Below are positions 49,166-62,200 of a DNA stretch of 64,000 nt, piece after piece. The stretch covers positions 1,426,001 through 1,490,000 of the forward strand of contig NC_057376.1 in NCBI RefSeq assembly GCF_016906535.1, read 5' to 3'. The stretch is from Rhizoctonia solani. Lineage: Eukaryota > Basidiomycota > Agaricomycetes > Cantharellales > Ceratobasidiaceae. The translations under genes were made by a program, and so were the position numbers. Each line of letters opens with the position of its first letter. Position 1 is the stretch's first letter. The notes under the pieces were generated by a model, which had not been told where the DNA came from, did not search any database, and was given only the letters and a program-made list of their open reading frames with translations.

Positions 49166-51540
49166 TCACACTACCGTACGGCCTTCGACCCCCGTTTCGC
49201 GTTCTTGGTCAGAAGGTGCCCGGTCGCCCATCGCAATTGACTCGGGCACAGAAGTGCTGGACACCCGTCTTCCCGTCTCACTATGATATACCGGGAGTGG
49301 AATGGGAACTCCGATGCGGCGAATGTCGTCGACAGTAACGGGCCGACCATCTCGATGATCGCGTTTCTCCAAGCCGGGGAGACCAGATTGGGTGAGCGTC
49401 CGAGTGAGCGTTACACCGTGCATAAGGAGTTTGGATGCGGGCACAGTGATGCCATGGACGAGGATGCTACTAAATACCATCTAAAGGAATTATAAGCACC
49501 TGGGGTCGGGACAAGAAATAAGCTACTTGCAAAGTATACAACCGGCTCGACAGTCCTTTTAACCTGGTCTCGAGACTCTTTGGGGAGATACTTGAGTGCG
49601 ATCTGAACATAGAAAATGGCAGAGACTGAAAACTCGAGGGTCAAACCCAATTCAAACAGCGGAGTGCAGCTACCTGCCTCCAATGGGGCCAAACCATCCA
49701 ATGAAAATGGCTTCGTTGAGGGACGAAATGGCTGGGATCGTTTTGTACTATATCGATGTGTGTGAACATTCGTACGATTCGTGAAAGCTTGCCGACTTAC
49801 GATTGAAACTACCCAAGGTAGCCGGCGGAACAATAATACACAAATGGCGAGTACTACAACTCGCCATGGCACGATTCCGGTGGTCGGGTCATTATATGCA
49901 TACCAAGGGATAATAGCCCCAATGTACATAAAGATTCCCTGATTGAATTAAGGGCCAGCCTGGATATGAAAATATGATATTTACTTACTGCGTTTAGCAG
50001 CATGTCAATAATGTCCTGGAAACCCGAGTCTTCAGCGGCAAGACGTTGGCGATCATCCCTAATTATACCTGTTGAATTGTCGAACGGCTTGTAAGCTAGA
50101 AACTGCTTTACCATGAAAACGAGTTTCCAGCAATGAAACAACACAATAAGTCATCGGATCCCATCTAAATATTTGGCTAAATATCAACATAGCATCTCAA
50201 CCAATAACACGTACGATTCCTAAGAATCCTAGACAAAAGAAACTGAGCCCGGTGCCATATGCTACAAAGTTATCTTCGTCAAGCATATGTCGTTCCTCGC
50301 ACCATCGTAAAGATTTTCGGGCTACCCAACCAATTAGGAGACCCAATACAACTGAAAGGACGATCTGGTATAACCAGGTTTCACTGAATGAAGTTAGTAT
50401 AACGAGCTAACCGAAGAGGGAAATAACTTACTAAATCCAGCGGGCAATAACGCCACTCAAGCTTCGGTTCGGTCCATGAAACTCTTCAGAACTGCGGGCC
50501 ATGATCATAAGCAATGCTATGGGCAAGTGTACTGTTAGTTATGTGACCGGGTAGCCCATGGTTTACTACTCACGTAAAAATATAAATGGATATCCCAATC
50601 CGTCATTTGCTCCAGATTCAGCGACGCTATGAATCCATTGTTACGGTCATTAACATCGCCTGAAAAGCTTTACACTCACATGATGTTACGAACAGCTGAC
50701 GACACGCTCTGCTCTGCATACCTTCCTTTGGTAATAGCGTTCGCAAGGATAGGATCCGTAGGAGTGATACACGCAGATATGATCAGTGCTTCCAGCTGTA
50801 ACAACATTCCTTGGGTCAATTTTTATACGCGCATCAATCAAACACCCGTACTCACAAATGTCAACCCTGGAATAAGCTCATAAATCAAGAACCCGCACAC
50901 TATCCATGCAATGGCCATAATTGGTAGCAAAAGCATCACGAGGCTTTGAAACTGTGATTTAAGGTATTTTTTGGGAAGAGCCACACCAGCGAAGAACACT
51001 TGGATTCCGATAGTAATTCGGGTTAGAGCTAGACTATAGTGGGGCCATTAGTATGACGTAAATGAGAGCGGAGAGGGAATCATACGTCAAACTATCCTTG
51101 TAGCCCATCATTCTATCTTCTTCGGGCTTCCATAAATTGGGATCAACCCATCCCAGGACCTTTTCAAGCCATGTAAACTATATGGCATAACACGAAGGGA
51201 ATTAACTTACTGCTGGCCCTACGATGATTCCAAACAACGATGCGATTAGTGGCTCTGATCTATACTTCCTAATTAGCTCCAGCTGAATGGCCAAGCGGGC
51301 TCGCTTGCTTACAGGTAGAGCCTATGTTTGACAACATAAGACACGAGACCTAGGGCCGGCGTAGGCATCGCTTCTCCCCAGATAAAAAAGAGCTCGTACT
51401 GACCATATACACAAATGTAAAGCGACATGGTCGCCAGGCAAATGTTTAGGTCCGATGTGTCTATCTCAACTTTAGTCCTAAATTTGCTCCCGAAAATCAG
51501 CTAGATATAGATGTCAGATGGATTGGCTTACATGACGAAG
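49166..51540 (-). CDS. NHA1: Plasma-membrane Na+(K+)/H+ antiporter, Nha1 type
   Basis: Fungal Nha1-type CPA antiporters expel Na+ and K+ in exchange for protons. Segments recognisable across many exons: YGLVSYVVKHRLYLSEPLIASLFGIIVGPA, LGWVDPNLW, LTRITIGIQVFFAGVALPKKYL, the transport-core stretch LEALIISACITPTDPILANAI (TDP motif), a second core near SAESGANDGLGYPFIF (ND motif), and EPVVYFMVFSSILVHGITVP before a hydrophilic tail ending at 49166. The junction before MVFSSIL uses a GC-AG intron (49530-49481, donor GCAAGT), the only splice I found that gives VVYF-MVFSS. The tail is shorter than in yeast Nha1. The exact start is uncertain; the first confident coding base is near 51460. Confidence 0.84.
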
Positions 51541-53237
51541 CTATGCCACTGGCTAGTGTTATTGAGTTCCAACGGCGGGTGTGTAGATGCTCAGGCAGAC
51601 AACTTTCATTCGAAACAAAATCGTTGAATTATCAGGACTTTGCTCTAGAATAACGGGAGACTTGTTTAGCGCAATGTACAAGCAAGTCCGAAATTCTTGG
51701 GCAGAGTCAGGCGATGATGTGGATAAGTGGACCAGGAACCGATAATCTCCGTTTTTAAATAGCGCTTGCAGTGGAGAACCCTTTTACGTAGTGCCAAGAG
51801 TCACACGTTTGTCATAAAACTAGTAATTCAGCATATTTAGACAAACATTGCTGGGCAACACGACTTTCGGTATGATCTGAGACACTGTTAAAAATTTGGG
51901 CCCCAGATCATTCCAGCCACTTTTCCCGCACCAAAGATTCCAGGGAACTTCCTTAAATCTGTATTTGATGGAGTCTCATGGGTTGTGCGTTCTTAAGCGC
52001 CGGCGCGTCCAGGCAACCCCCTCGCTGTATGCTAACTCGCGACGGCAGTTTGTTATGTTTCGGCGATTGTCATCGCCCTAATCTACTCTTCTATTGGCTG
52101 GGCCCCTTCTTAGTGAGCACCGCTGTTGCTTCCAAACGCTTCTCGTCAGATTCGCTAATCGGCGAAGGCGACCCCCTATCCTTTTAGAGATTCTCTTTGT
52201 CTTCCTATACTCGCGAACTGTGTGCATGATCTGTACAGATGCTATTCGCCAGCTGGGACCTCGGGTATGGCTAGTGGTAGGTGCGCGTTTGTTTGGTCGC
52301 ACCTAGATTCAGTACTCATATATACTCAGTGTGGAGGTGACGAGTCGCTACTCGCCCCCGTTGGGCACTCGCACGGTTTATCTCATGCGACCCACCCGCG
52401 TCACCCAGTCATATTACTGTTGCTAGCATAATTTTTTTGTGCTTTATCTCAACCTCTCGCATTTTCTGTTCTTTATTGTATGCCAGTCTCATCTCGGCCT
52501 TTCTTTTTCTTTTCTCTCTCGATTCGTTTCTCTCTTTGTACAGTAGACGCACGGCTCGCGGGCGTGCTTTTCTACCTCCCTCAGGAAGTCGATCCGACTC
52601 TACCTGGGTCGCACCGCGAGTGCGGGCTGATAGTTTCTTACTGTGCCCCGTATTCTTGTATCCAATTCTGTAAACGAGTCAAATCATGTGTACGAGTCTG
52701 GGTAATTGAACCAAATCAAATACAAGCATGTTGGCTAAAGTAGAGGCGAATCGTTTTACAATGTGTTGAACTGGTAATTCAGATAAGTCCATTGTGCTTA
52801 TGCGGAAACGAAAATTTGTTCAGAACTATGGAATAAAACTGGTAAAGTAAAAATGAGGTTTGTGTATGCATGTGTCAATTAATGTCCAAAATAACTTCTC
52901 CCTATAATGTTGTGCTATGGGCTATCCGACCACTGGACCAGCAGAAATATTTTGGCCAGCAAAATCACCGCCTCCAGCACCCCAATTAGGCGGGCATACG
53001 TATACAACCAAGGGGACATGTCCATTTTGTTCATTTTGCCTTACCTTACACTCTAAACATGTCGAACTTACTCGAAATTCGGTCGCAGCTTCGCTTTGGC
53101 CGCGGTACATGATGCATAATGCAAATCCAGTAACGTGCACAAACGATTAGAAATTACTACTTAGATACCGCATATGTACATGACAATAAAAAATATTAGA
53201 GACCGATAAAGCAAGATAATAAAGCGGACCATGGCAC
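51541..53237. other. Gene-poor region
   Basis: This 1.7 kb lies between the antiporter 5' end and the CSF1 3' end. Pyrimidine-rich stretches occur at about 52430-52560. No open frame shows domain similarity or a credible intron pattern. I see no tRNA-like fold or long repeat. Confidence 0.45.
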
Positions 53238-56200
53238 TCAGTACCCTCCTTCGATAGCATCGGATCTCGATGATCTCAATTGCTTACTGTATACCTCTAG
53301 CAACACATTCATAATTTCCTCTATTGGTAGCGTGGTGTACTCGTGTACCCAGGTGGGTAGCGCCTTCTTCAACCCCTTGAAAGTAGGAGTATTCGATATA
53401 TCTGGTGTGGCACGACCAAGTACCTCGAGCGTTGGTGCATCGATAGAGACGTTCGACTCGCTTTCTTCGTACTCTAGACCCGAGACCCGCTAATCGGCTG
53501 AACGGATATGACATTCGTGGAAGATTGAGGAGTGGGGATGCTTGCCCCATGTGGCGATGTAGGTGCTGACGAAGGTGGAGGGGTCTGAGAACGAGGGTCA
53601 GAGCTGGGCTGTGATATGCAGTGCGTGTTCCAGCATCATCATCTGTGCTCCTGCCACCGGGATCAGTGTCAACAGTTCTGCGTCGGTGTCTTGGGGTTGT
53701 GTCCTTGGTTAGTTGCGCTACTTCCGCAAAGGCTGTCTCGAGGTCGGTCTCGAACTTTCGTTTAATACCCAAGAGCCAATTCCAAGAGGCAAAACTCAAC
53801 GCCACATAAATGCCCTTGTCTCCGACAGGATGATGTGTAAGATTGATAGCGAAGTCGTAGCAAATTTTATTGTCCGTCTGCTTCGTTTGCATAATGATGC
53901 GAGTAGCGGGAATAAGAAGACGCGCGAACCGTACGGGAATGCATCTAAAATATCCCGTGCAGTCATTTGCATGTCTTGTCCGCCCTGTTGCGGTACCCCT
54001 CGAATGCTAAATGCCCCTAGTTCAAGTAACAGCTTGCGTCGAGGTGGTTCATGAGGTCGGATTGTTCGATGGAGTTCTCCTTCGACTTGTCTCGCAGTAA
54101 AAAGTGCCTATATGCAGGCCTGTTAGGTTGTAATCAATCAGTACAAAAGCTTCTTACCGTTTCGGCGCGTTGCTGGGTCACTGGAGGTACGGCCAATTTC
54201 AGTGTCTTGATACTGAGCTTTAGCCTCTGGATAACAGCAAATTGGAATGTTTCGGTCTCCCTAAACTTCGATCGGGCAGACTGCAACATGGCTGCGGCAA
54301 CCTCAGAGAGCGCAGTGTCGGGCTTGGGCATTTGGCTAGTACGGAAAGCATTTGATTCACGGGCTGCCCCTAGCTTCTGTGCTTTAATGAGCGCTGCGAG
54401 TTTCCCTCCTAGGGATATCATCTTCGGAATAGTTGAAGTCGAGGAGTACGCAAGAATTTCTCCCGCTTGAATACCAAACTCCAACAGCACCTCTCGGTCT
54501 TGAACTGGTATGTTTGAGTCAACCTTCGACCAATCATCGAAAATAGTCACATGCAACGGGTCCGCACTGGACAAGCGTCAATTCAGAAACCTGAGCTGGT
54601 CGACAATGAACTTACTGGAAATGCATTAAATGCTGACGTTCGTACTCCATTGCAGCTTCAATATCTCCACTCTTGAGCGTGAGCTCCAGCATTTTTGCAT
54701 GACCATCAATATCATGAGAAAGTTTTCCGTGCCTACGGCGCACAGTTTGGAATACAAAGTCTGGCATATGAACGTAGCCCATAACCGCACGTTCGGATAA
54801 GAGATCCAGTTTGGCCATGGTGAGGGTGGCCTCAGAAACATCTTCACACAGCCTTGTTCTGAATGTGAGTGATTCTATATCCAAGGTAACTTGAGCAATG
54901 GTGGGCCCCAGGTCCGCCATGATGTTGACCTTATCGACGTTTACGAGAACCAGTGTTTGGAAAGGTTGCGTCAGGGGAACATAGTTACTGCCAGGGAGCT
55001 CGGCCTTGATCACGCTCACGGACGAGTGTACAGGTGGCGGGCGTACCAGAGAGTCGAACACTGGGATGCGGTCGAGCCAGACAGCCTTGAAACAGAGTAA
55101 ATCCTGGAGACGAGAGAATCGCATCTTCGCAGCTATCTCTGTATTGATAACAACCGAAACAGAATTTGTGGTCGCGTCTTCGTCACTTTTGAGTTTGCGG
55201 AAGTCCACCGAAAATGTAAGATTCTGCGCCTTAGCGGAAATGGAGTCTTCGTTAAGATAGCCGTGCTGAATTCCAGCTGTGAGGGAAGTCATCGTTCCGA
55301 CTACAGCCACTTCCCGTGCCCCTGGTGAGATAGTGACAACAAAGCCACCGCTTTCCCAGTTCAATCCAGCAACGACATTAACATCAGGTTGGCAAGTCAG
55401 TTCCAGAGTCGACTTGTTGATATTCAAACTAAATATGACCTGCATGCTGCCAGTGACGGAAGCCCGCCAGGCGAATCATCGAGTGAAACCCCTTCATGGA
55501 TTGTTGATAGATCGGAGAAAGGAGTGGCGCCGGGAGACCGAGGAGGTGTGGGTGCATGTGCCAAACGTTCTTGTACACGCTTGGAAACGTCAGTAAGGAA
55601 AGGCAAAGGCTAGGTTTGAGAACATTTGAGATGGGATGAATAGTCGTATCGCAAACCAGTATGGATTGATTCGGGGTTGTGGAGCCCATCACTTTCTGAG
55701 ATGCAGGTGTTGCTTTGTATTCTAACCAGGCCGAAACCATAGGAAGGTCAAGAATGTCGGTCCCATGTTCAAAGATTTCAGTTTGAGGTGAAAGCGTAGG
55801 AACGGATTGAGTCCGTTCGGGGTCACTCGCCCGTACGCTAGGTGTATGCGATCGAATTCGCCCGCTTTTGAATTCAAACGAAGCTTTGATATTGGTAGTT
55901 AACACAGCCGAGTACTGTGCATTGGAAGGTACTGCAGGAGCCAACTGGGTAATAGAGGACGCTGCATCGGATCTTGTCGTGTAAGTCGCCAACCTAGATA
56001 TGCGATCCCTTCCTTGCCGATAAACGTCCACGATGGAAAACACATAATTGACGATTGATGGCTCAATATCAAGCTCGAATCCACTAACGATGGCTCGAAT
56101 CCGAACTTGCCGTGTGGTGGGGGTAGAGGTCGAGCGCACTTCGGCCTCCATCGAAGGATATATCATGCGGTTGCGTGTGTCATGGGTACTTCCGTTGAAG

Positions 56201-59200
56201 TGACCAGGCTGACTCTGATCGAATCTAAGCACAAACATTTAGGAATTATCGATAGATACACTTCTAAGAGGCATGCTTACCCGGGGACGAATTGGAATGA
56301 AAATTCTTGTATTTTGGCTTGTCCGGTTTCGTACCGCTGCGTCACGAATGAAACAGAACTAAGAGAAATCAGGAGTGCGGGCACTGAGGAAGGACTAAAA
56401 GGGGATATAATAGAAGAGCCCATCTGCGGCAGCATGAGGTCATCTTGTAGAGTCAAGGGGAAGACAATGCCGGTGTCTTTGACAGTAAACTCGATCTTTC
56501 GGTTATCTAGGAAGGTCTTGGTCTCCCGGATTGAATGCGGATGGTCGTTGTGCTCTAAAGTTCGCATCACCTGTCGTGTCTTACGACGGATTTCCTCAAG
56601 CTCGGCTGCACGTTGCTCCTGCCTGGACAACATTTCCGCCTGTATGTACGTTTGTAAGCTAATCATCTTGGGCTATGTTGTATATCAAATATACCTGAAT
56701 ATGATCGATCAGATCTCCTAATTCAGCGATCGCTGCTGGTTGCATAACAGCATGTACAAAATTGATTGTAATACCCAAGTGGTTCTCTTGAGACGAATCC
56801 AAATGTTCAATATTATGGGCTGACATATCAAAGACCATGTAAGCAGACCGATACTTTCTATCGAAGTTTGTGCGGGCTCGGCGAGGAGCAGACTGGTGAG
56901 CCAAGGATAGTGCCAAACTCTCCACTCCGAAGCTCCATCGTTTTTGTGTGCCGCTGTGAACTTGACCCTTGATGGTTGAAGAATCCAAATACTGAGTGGA
57001 AGAAGGTCCTTCAATTCCAATGCGGAACCCGTCGAACGTGAATGACACATCGAACTTTGCGAACATGGTTGGGATAGTCTCTGAAGGCTCCGTAAGTGGA
57101 GTACCACGTTGAGTTTTGAACTCAATTGCAAGGTCAACCAGCTCATTAAAATCACTCCCGAACTTCTGTTGTACAGCCAAGAAGTCATCGAAATATTGCG
57201 GTTTGAGAGTGACCGAGAAACGGTCCACATGCATACGAATGTCTAACTGAGGATATTTCCCTTCGAGTCTAAGAGAGGGGAGCTCCAAGGATACAGAGTT
57301 TGTGTTAGGCGTTGGTCTGCCGATGTTGGGTTGTCCGTTTATGAGTTGAATAACCTGCGAGCCAATTCGATGACCAAATTCAGTCTCCTGTGTACCCTTC
57401 AAGTCCAAGAAGGTAACAGAGTGCAGGACGCTCCAGGTAAGCCATGTGCCATGCATGACATGTAACTCAGTCCGCAATTCGCGCATTTGTGCATGGACAT
57501 TATTTTCAGGTCGCCTGAAAACAAAGCGGGACTGTAGGGCGAGGGGTTCCTAGGGCGGGGGTTGTAGTCCAGTTCCAATAATAGATCTTGGATCATAGAG
57601 TCGTACGCTCTGAACAGAAAATTAGTTAGAAAAATAAATACGTAGTGAAGAGTCAACTTACGGAAGATATTCCGTTCGCCAACTATCGATGAATCGGTAC
57701 AGCTGAAGCACGCTACGGGGAACGTTGATTTTGAACTGATCTAAAGATAGTAGAACTCTAGCATGAGTTGACGATCCTGTGTCTTCGTTGGCGGCTCCAT
57801 GAATTACAACATGACGCAGCTCGATGCCTGCCAGCAGAGATTTACTAGCCTTATTGGTTTTCCATTGGTTCGCCTGGAGTAAGATGGCATCTGCGGTGAA
57901 ACTAACAGAAAGTGATCCGCGAGGAGGTGACGGAGCTTCGGGTAAGGTAATGACAGAAGAGATGCTCGTAGTGCAACCTGATGTTTGAGCCTCAAAGGTA
58001 ATTTGTTGGGCTGGAGCAGCAAAGGCAAGCGATGAGGCGGAAAGCGCCAATTCCAGTACAACGTGCCGGAACGGAATAGTAAAAGGCTTGTTGGATTGCA
58101 CCGGTTTTTGTGGTCGATTCCCAATGCAGTCATCTGACGCTGCACAAACAGAACTTGGCGAATGAACAATACGCATGACGGGTAGATTGACATATCCAAT
58201 TCGCGTGCAGAGATGGCACCAATTACGTGCAATGACTTTTCCGTATCCGCAACAATAGATTCAGGGAGATGCTGTGGCAAGTAATTCGCCGTTGAGCACC
58301 GCAGGTGAAGGTTGAAGTCACCAAGTTTCATTTCGTTATAGTCCCCTTCCCGGCTTTGAAGAACAAACTTGGTGTGTCGGGAGCTAAGAGCGAGTGTTCC
58401 ACGGAATAGGAGTGGGGAATGATTCTCGGATTTTGAAGGGAACAATTTTTGTAGGATCGCAGGGACCTTATGGGATCCCTGCTCGTCCTGTCCGTATAGC
58501 TCGGCCCATCGTTTCTGCGTGAGCGGCGAAAGCTCTGTGAGCTCTTTCATTGGTAACTCAAGATTTGGCGCGAGTACGTTGGATTGTAACTCCCTTCTTT
58601 TATCCGGTCCCATTTGACGCATGCATTGATGAAGTATAGTCAAAATCTTCCAAGAAGGATCCGACCGAAGTCGCCCGGGACGACCAGTCTGAACTAAGAA
58701 GGACGGTAGGTTCGTTGCAAATGGGTCCGCTGTAACAGTTTGTCCCTGTAGTAGATTCATAGTTGCCCAAACGAGATAACGACGGCGACGAGAAGAAAGT
58801 TCCGAAGCAGACTCCATGAAAGAAGTAACGCGTCCGATGCTATGGTTTGATGCCTCCAGTGCGGTGATTAAGATCTCTGGTGACTTATCTGAAACAAACA
58901 TATCGAAAGCATCACAATTAGCCTGGCTGTGCAAGATGAACCACTGAGTGATAGATCGAGGCCAGCTCCAGCGAATTTCAGCCGCAACTTATCAGTCGAA
59001 GGCTCCAGTTCGTAGCCCGAGTGCGCAAATGGCTTACTGACTAACTTTCGAAGTCGAGAGTCGATCGAGCTAGCCTTCACGCAGATGGTTGTCTGGTGAT
59101 CGATGCTACTAAGTGTTTCCAATCGACAAGCTGCCTGTTGTACTTCGATATCGAAGAGTGCCAGAACTCGCGCATCAACATGAATAGGTAATGCGGTGTG

Positions 59201-62200
59201 TCTGCGTACGCCAGTGGAGAGTGCATCAGCTTCCGTTGAAGACATGAGGCTCTGAAGAAACATTATCCTTGTCAGCGGAATATCGATTTCTACCGACAGA
59301 CGATTTGCAGTGCCATTGTGGTTGGAAACAGGGATATCCAGGAAATCGTCCAATATCGAATCAACAAGCAAGTCTAGTGTGGAAGACTGGCAGGAAGTAA
59401 GCGTTCACGTTAGTGTGGGCATGGAACTGGACTGACTCGGGTATTGAACTCCGTAATCAACTGACATGTGAACGGTATACAAGTTGGAGTAACCATAACA
59501 TTCAAGCCGTGCTGAACTGTAATCTTGAGTGATGAAGTGTCTTCGTTATCCTGAGCATCTTTCCTAGCTGCTGAAGATAAACATATGATGTATCCTCAGC
59601 TGGATCACGAAACGATCGCGTGGGGTCCTGCTTTGAGTTGAGTATGAGAGCTCCTGTAAGACGCACACTAAATACTTGCATGTTTCAGGCAAAATGTTTC
59701 GTATTCTGCGTTATATCCGCTGTATACGGGCCTGTAACGGCGAAGCGCTTGACGGTAATGATCAACAAATGGCCACTGCGGCGATTGCACACTAATTTCA
59801 TCCTCTAATCCCACTATCAGCCCACAGTTGGAAAAGGAAAGTGAATCGCCGACCTCCAAATGCTACTACACTACTTGTCACACTTGGCTCGTACTCCGAA
59901 GGATCGTTGTCAGACTCGTCTCCTGAAGATATCTCGCCGTCCAAGGTAGGATTACGACCCTTAAACATCAAACCAGATTTCCCGATTACAACCTGTGGGG
60001 TTACTGGCCTCGATTTCCTAAAAATGCCATTAGAATCAATCTACCTCTACCTCAAAGAGCGGCCCGACTCACGCGACCCTAGCATCACGGGAAGCCTCAG
60101 TCATGACCTCGTCCTGTTCTGAGCGGAACGAATCGGCATATTCCTTCCCCTCAAAACCTGATTCTGCAGTTGAGTTAGGCCGAATTTTGTGTTCTCCAAA
60201 TCCAAAAGGAACTTTGAGAGGAGTCAAATACGTCAAACCTCCATGTCGAGGTACTATTCTTTTATGAGCAGCCATAAGCAAGAATATGAGTAACGAAGCA
60301 ATTTACCTTCGCTAACGGGAAGGTTAGACCCATACAGAAACCCTACTCGATGAGTTGTAGCATCTTGCATCCTAAGGAAGTTTAGCTGTTCTTGCGTGTG
60401 CTCCTTCCATCCCAATGGCGCGCTTGCTTGTTCCCCGGATATATCGGCAGATATGCTGGCAAGCTCGAACCAAGTTTGGTGGAAGCCAGTAACTCGTTGA
60501 AGGATTCGAAAGCTGATATTAGGTAGATCAAAGCGCATACAAGATGCGTATGAAGGGTGAGGCCGATCCGTCAACCGGATGGAGAATCCCTTTGATATCG
60601 AAAAGTGCAATAACGAGTCTTCATAGGCTTCTTGCGGACGAGGTAGTATGTGATCAATAGTGGTCCCCAATCCAATTGTCACATCTATCAAGGGGCATGT
60701 GACTCGCAAAAAGGTAACGTCAGGTAGTGGAGGAGGCGCAAAATCACTTGATGGAGAGTTGAAATCGTCCGCGAAATTGATTCGAAAGGCACGAGCAGAT
60801 GCAAGAATTCCCACTAATGAAGACACCGAGAGCCGACCGCTGATTTCTCCTAGTAGTATTTCCCAGATGCACAAGTACGTCGCGACTTCCGGCTGAGGAC
60901 CGAAAAGGCGGTTCGCCGTGATATCGATACCTAAACACGGCTCGGTCAGAGGTTCACCACAGTTGACATTATTCGATACCTTCGACCTTCAAACAGTCCT
61001 TGGGGTTTGTTTGATTATCCTCATGGTTAAAAGTAACCGGGGCGGTTTCCGTAACAGAGAGTAAGAATGGGGCAACATTCAGCGACATTTCTGTTAAAAG
61101 ACTGAATCTAATCGCAGGATGGTCGTAGTTAGGACTCGAACTTACCCATAGCATGTTCATGCGAGCGCAAAATAACTTGTAACTCTGGAAGTCGCACCAA
61201 GGTAGCGCCCTGACAGTCAAACACCTCCTGTGGCAGTACCAACAGACTGTCTGATACCACAAGACCCATGTCAATTTCAAACGGATTCGTCTAAACTTAT
61301 GGTGAGGCTGGTGCGGCTACTTGGTTGCGGATTGCCTACCTGGCCTTCCCTATACTTCTCGCGAACTGGATCACCCAGGTTCTGACTGTGCAATTTGGTA
61401 AAGAATTCATTTCGCATCGTAAAGTTGGTGAACATTCCAAACTATGCTTCTGTTAATCTCCGTTGGCTATTTATTCAAGGGTCACTCACATAGTTTTCCT
61501 TGACTACCATTAGATGCCGAATTGCCCAGCCAAATGCCTTGAATAAAATGTTTTTGCCTAAAAAAGAAGGCTGTCCAATAACCAGATAATCACCAAAGTA
61601 ATTAACCTACCTCGATATCCATTCTCAATCGATCCACCGCATCCGCTCGGATATCCGCATACGATGTATAGGAACCTGATACAGACAACGACTTCACATG
61701 TCCAATATTCGATGTGCGAGGGGTACTGAATGCGCTGTGTGTATTCCATTTGGGCATAGAAAGAGTCAGATCTAAATTGGGTGCAATAACCTCAAAAGGC
61801 GTTGCCGAAAACTCTGGGCGGAATTCGTTGGATAAAATCAATACGTTGGTGCTCAAGTTGTGGCCAGTAAGGGTCAGAAATGCTGCGCGCAGGTATATGA
61901 GTACACACTATAATAAGACTATACTTGAACTTACAATTGTCCACGTGAGAAAGCGGCCAATCTACAATATTGTGATCGTTCGCATACAGATCCAGGCGAT
62001 AGCTTTCCAAGGCCACTCCCAATGAGTAGGTAATTGGGACGAAACGGTTATACTCTTCGGTGGCCAGTCGCTTTACATCTTCCATAGAATTGGGCGGAAG
62101 TGGAATGCTCGTCCAGTCTTTAACTATATCTGAAACAAGGTTGATGTGGTCCCGGAGTAACTTGATACTTGGCTTGACTAGTCCTACTTGAACATCCCAC

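Noticed and set aside
51541..53237. Hidden gene in the antiporter-CSF1 gap
   Set aside because: Several open frames of 60-90 codons exist, but none has family-like sequence or a consistent splice pattern.
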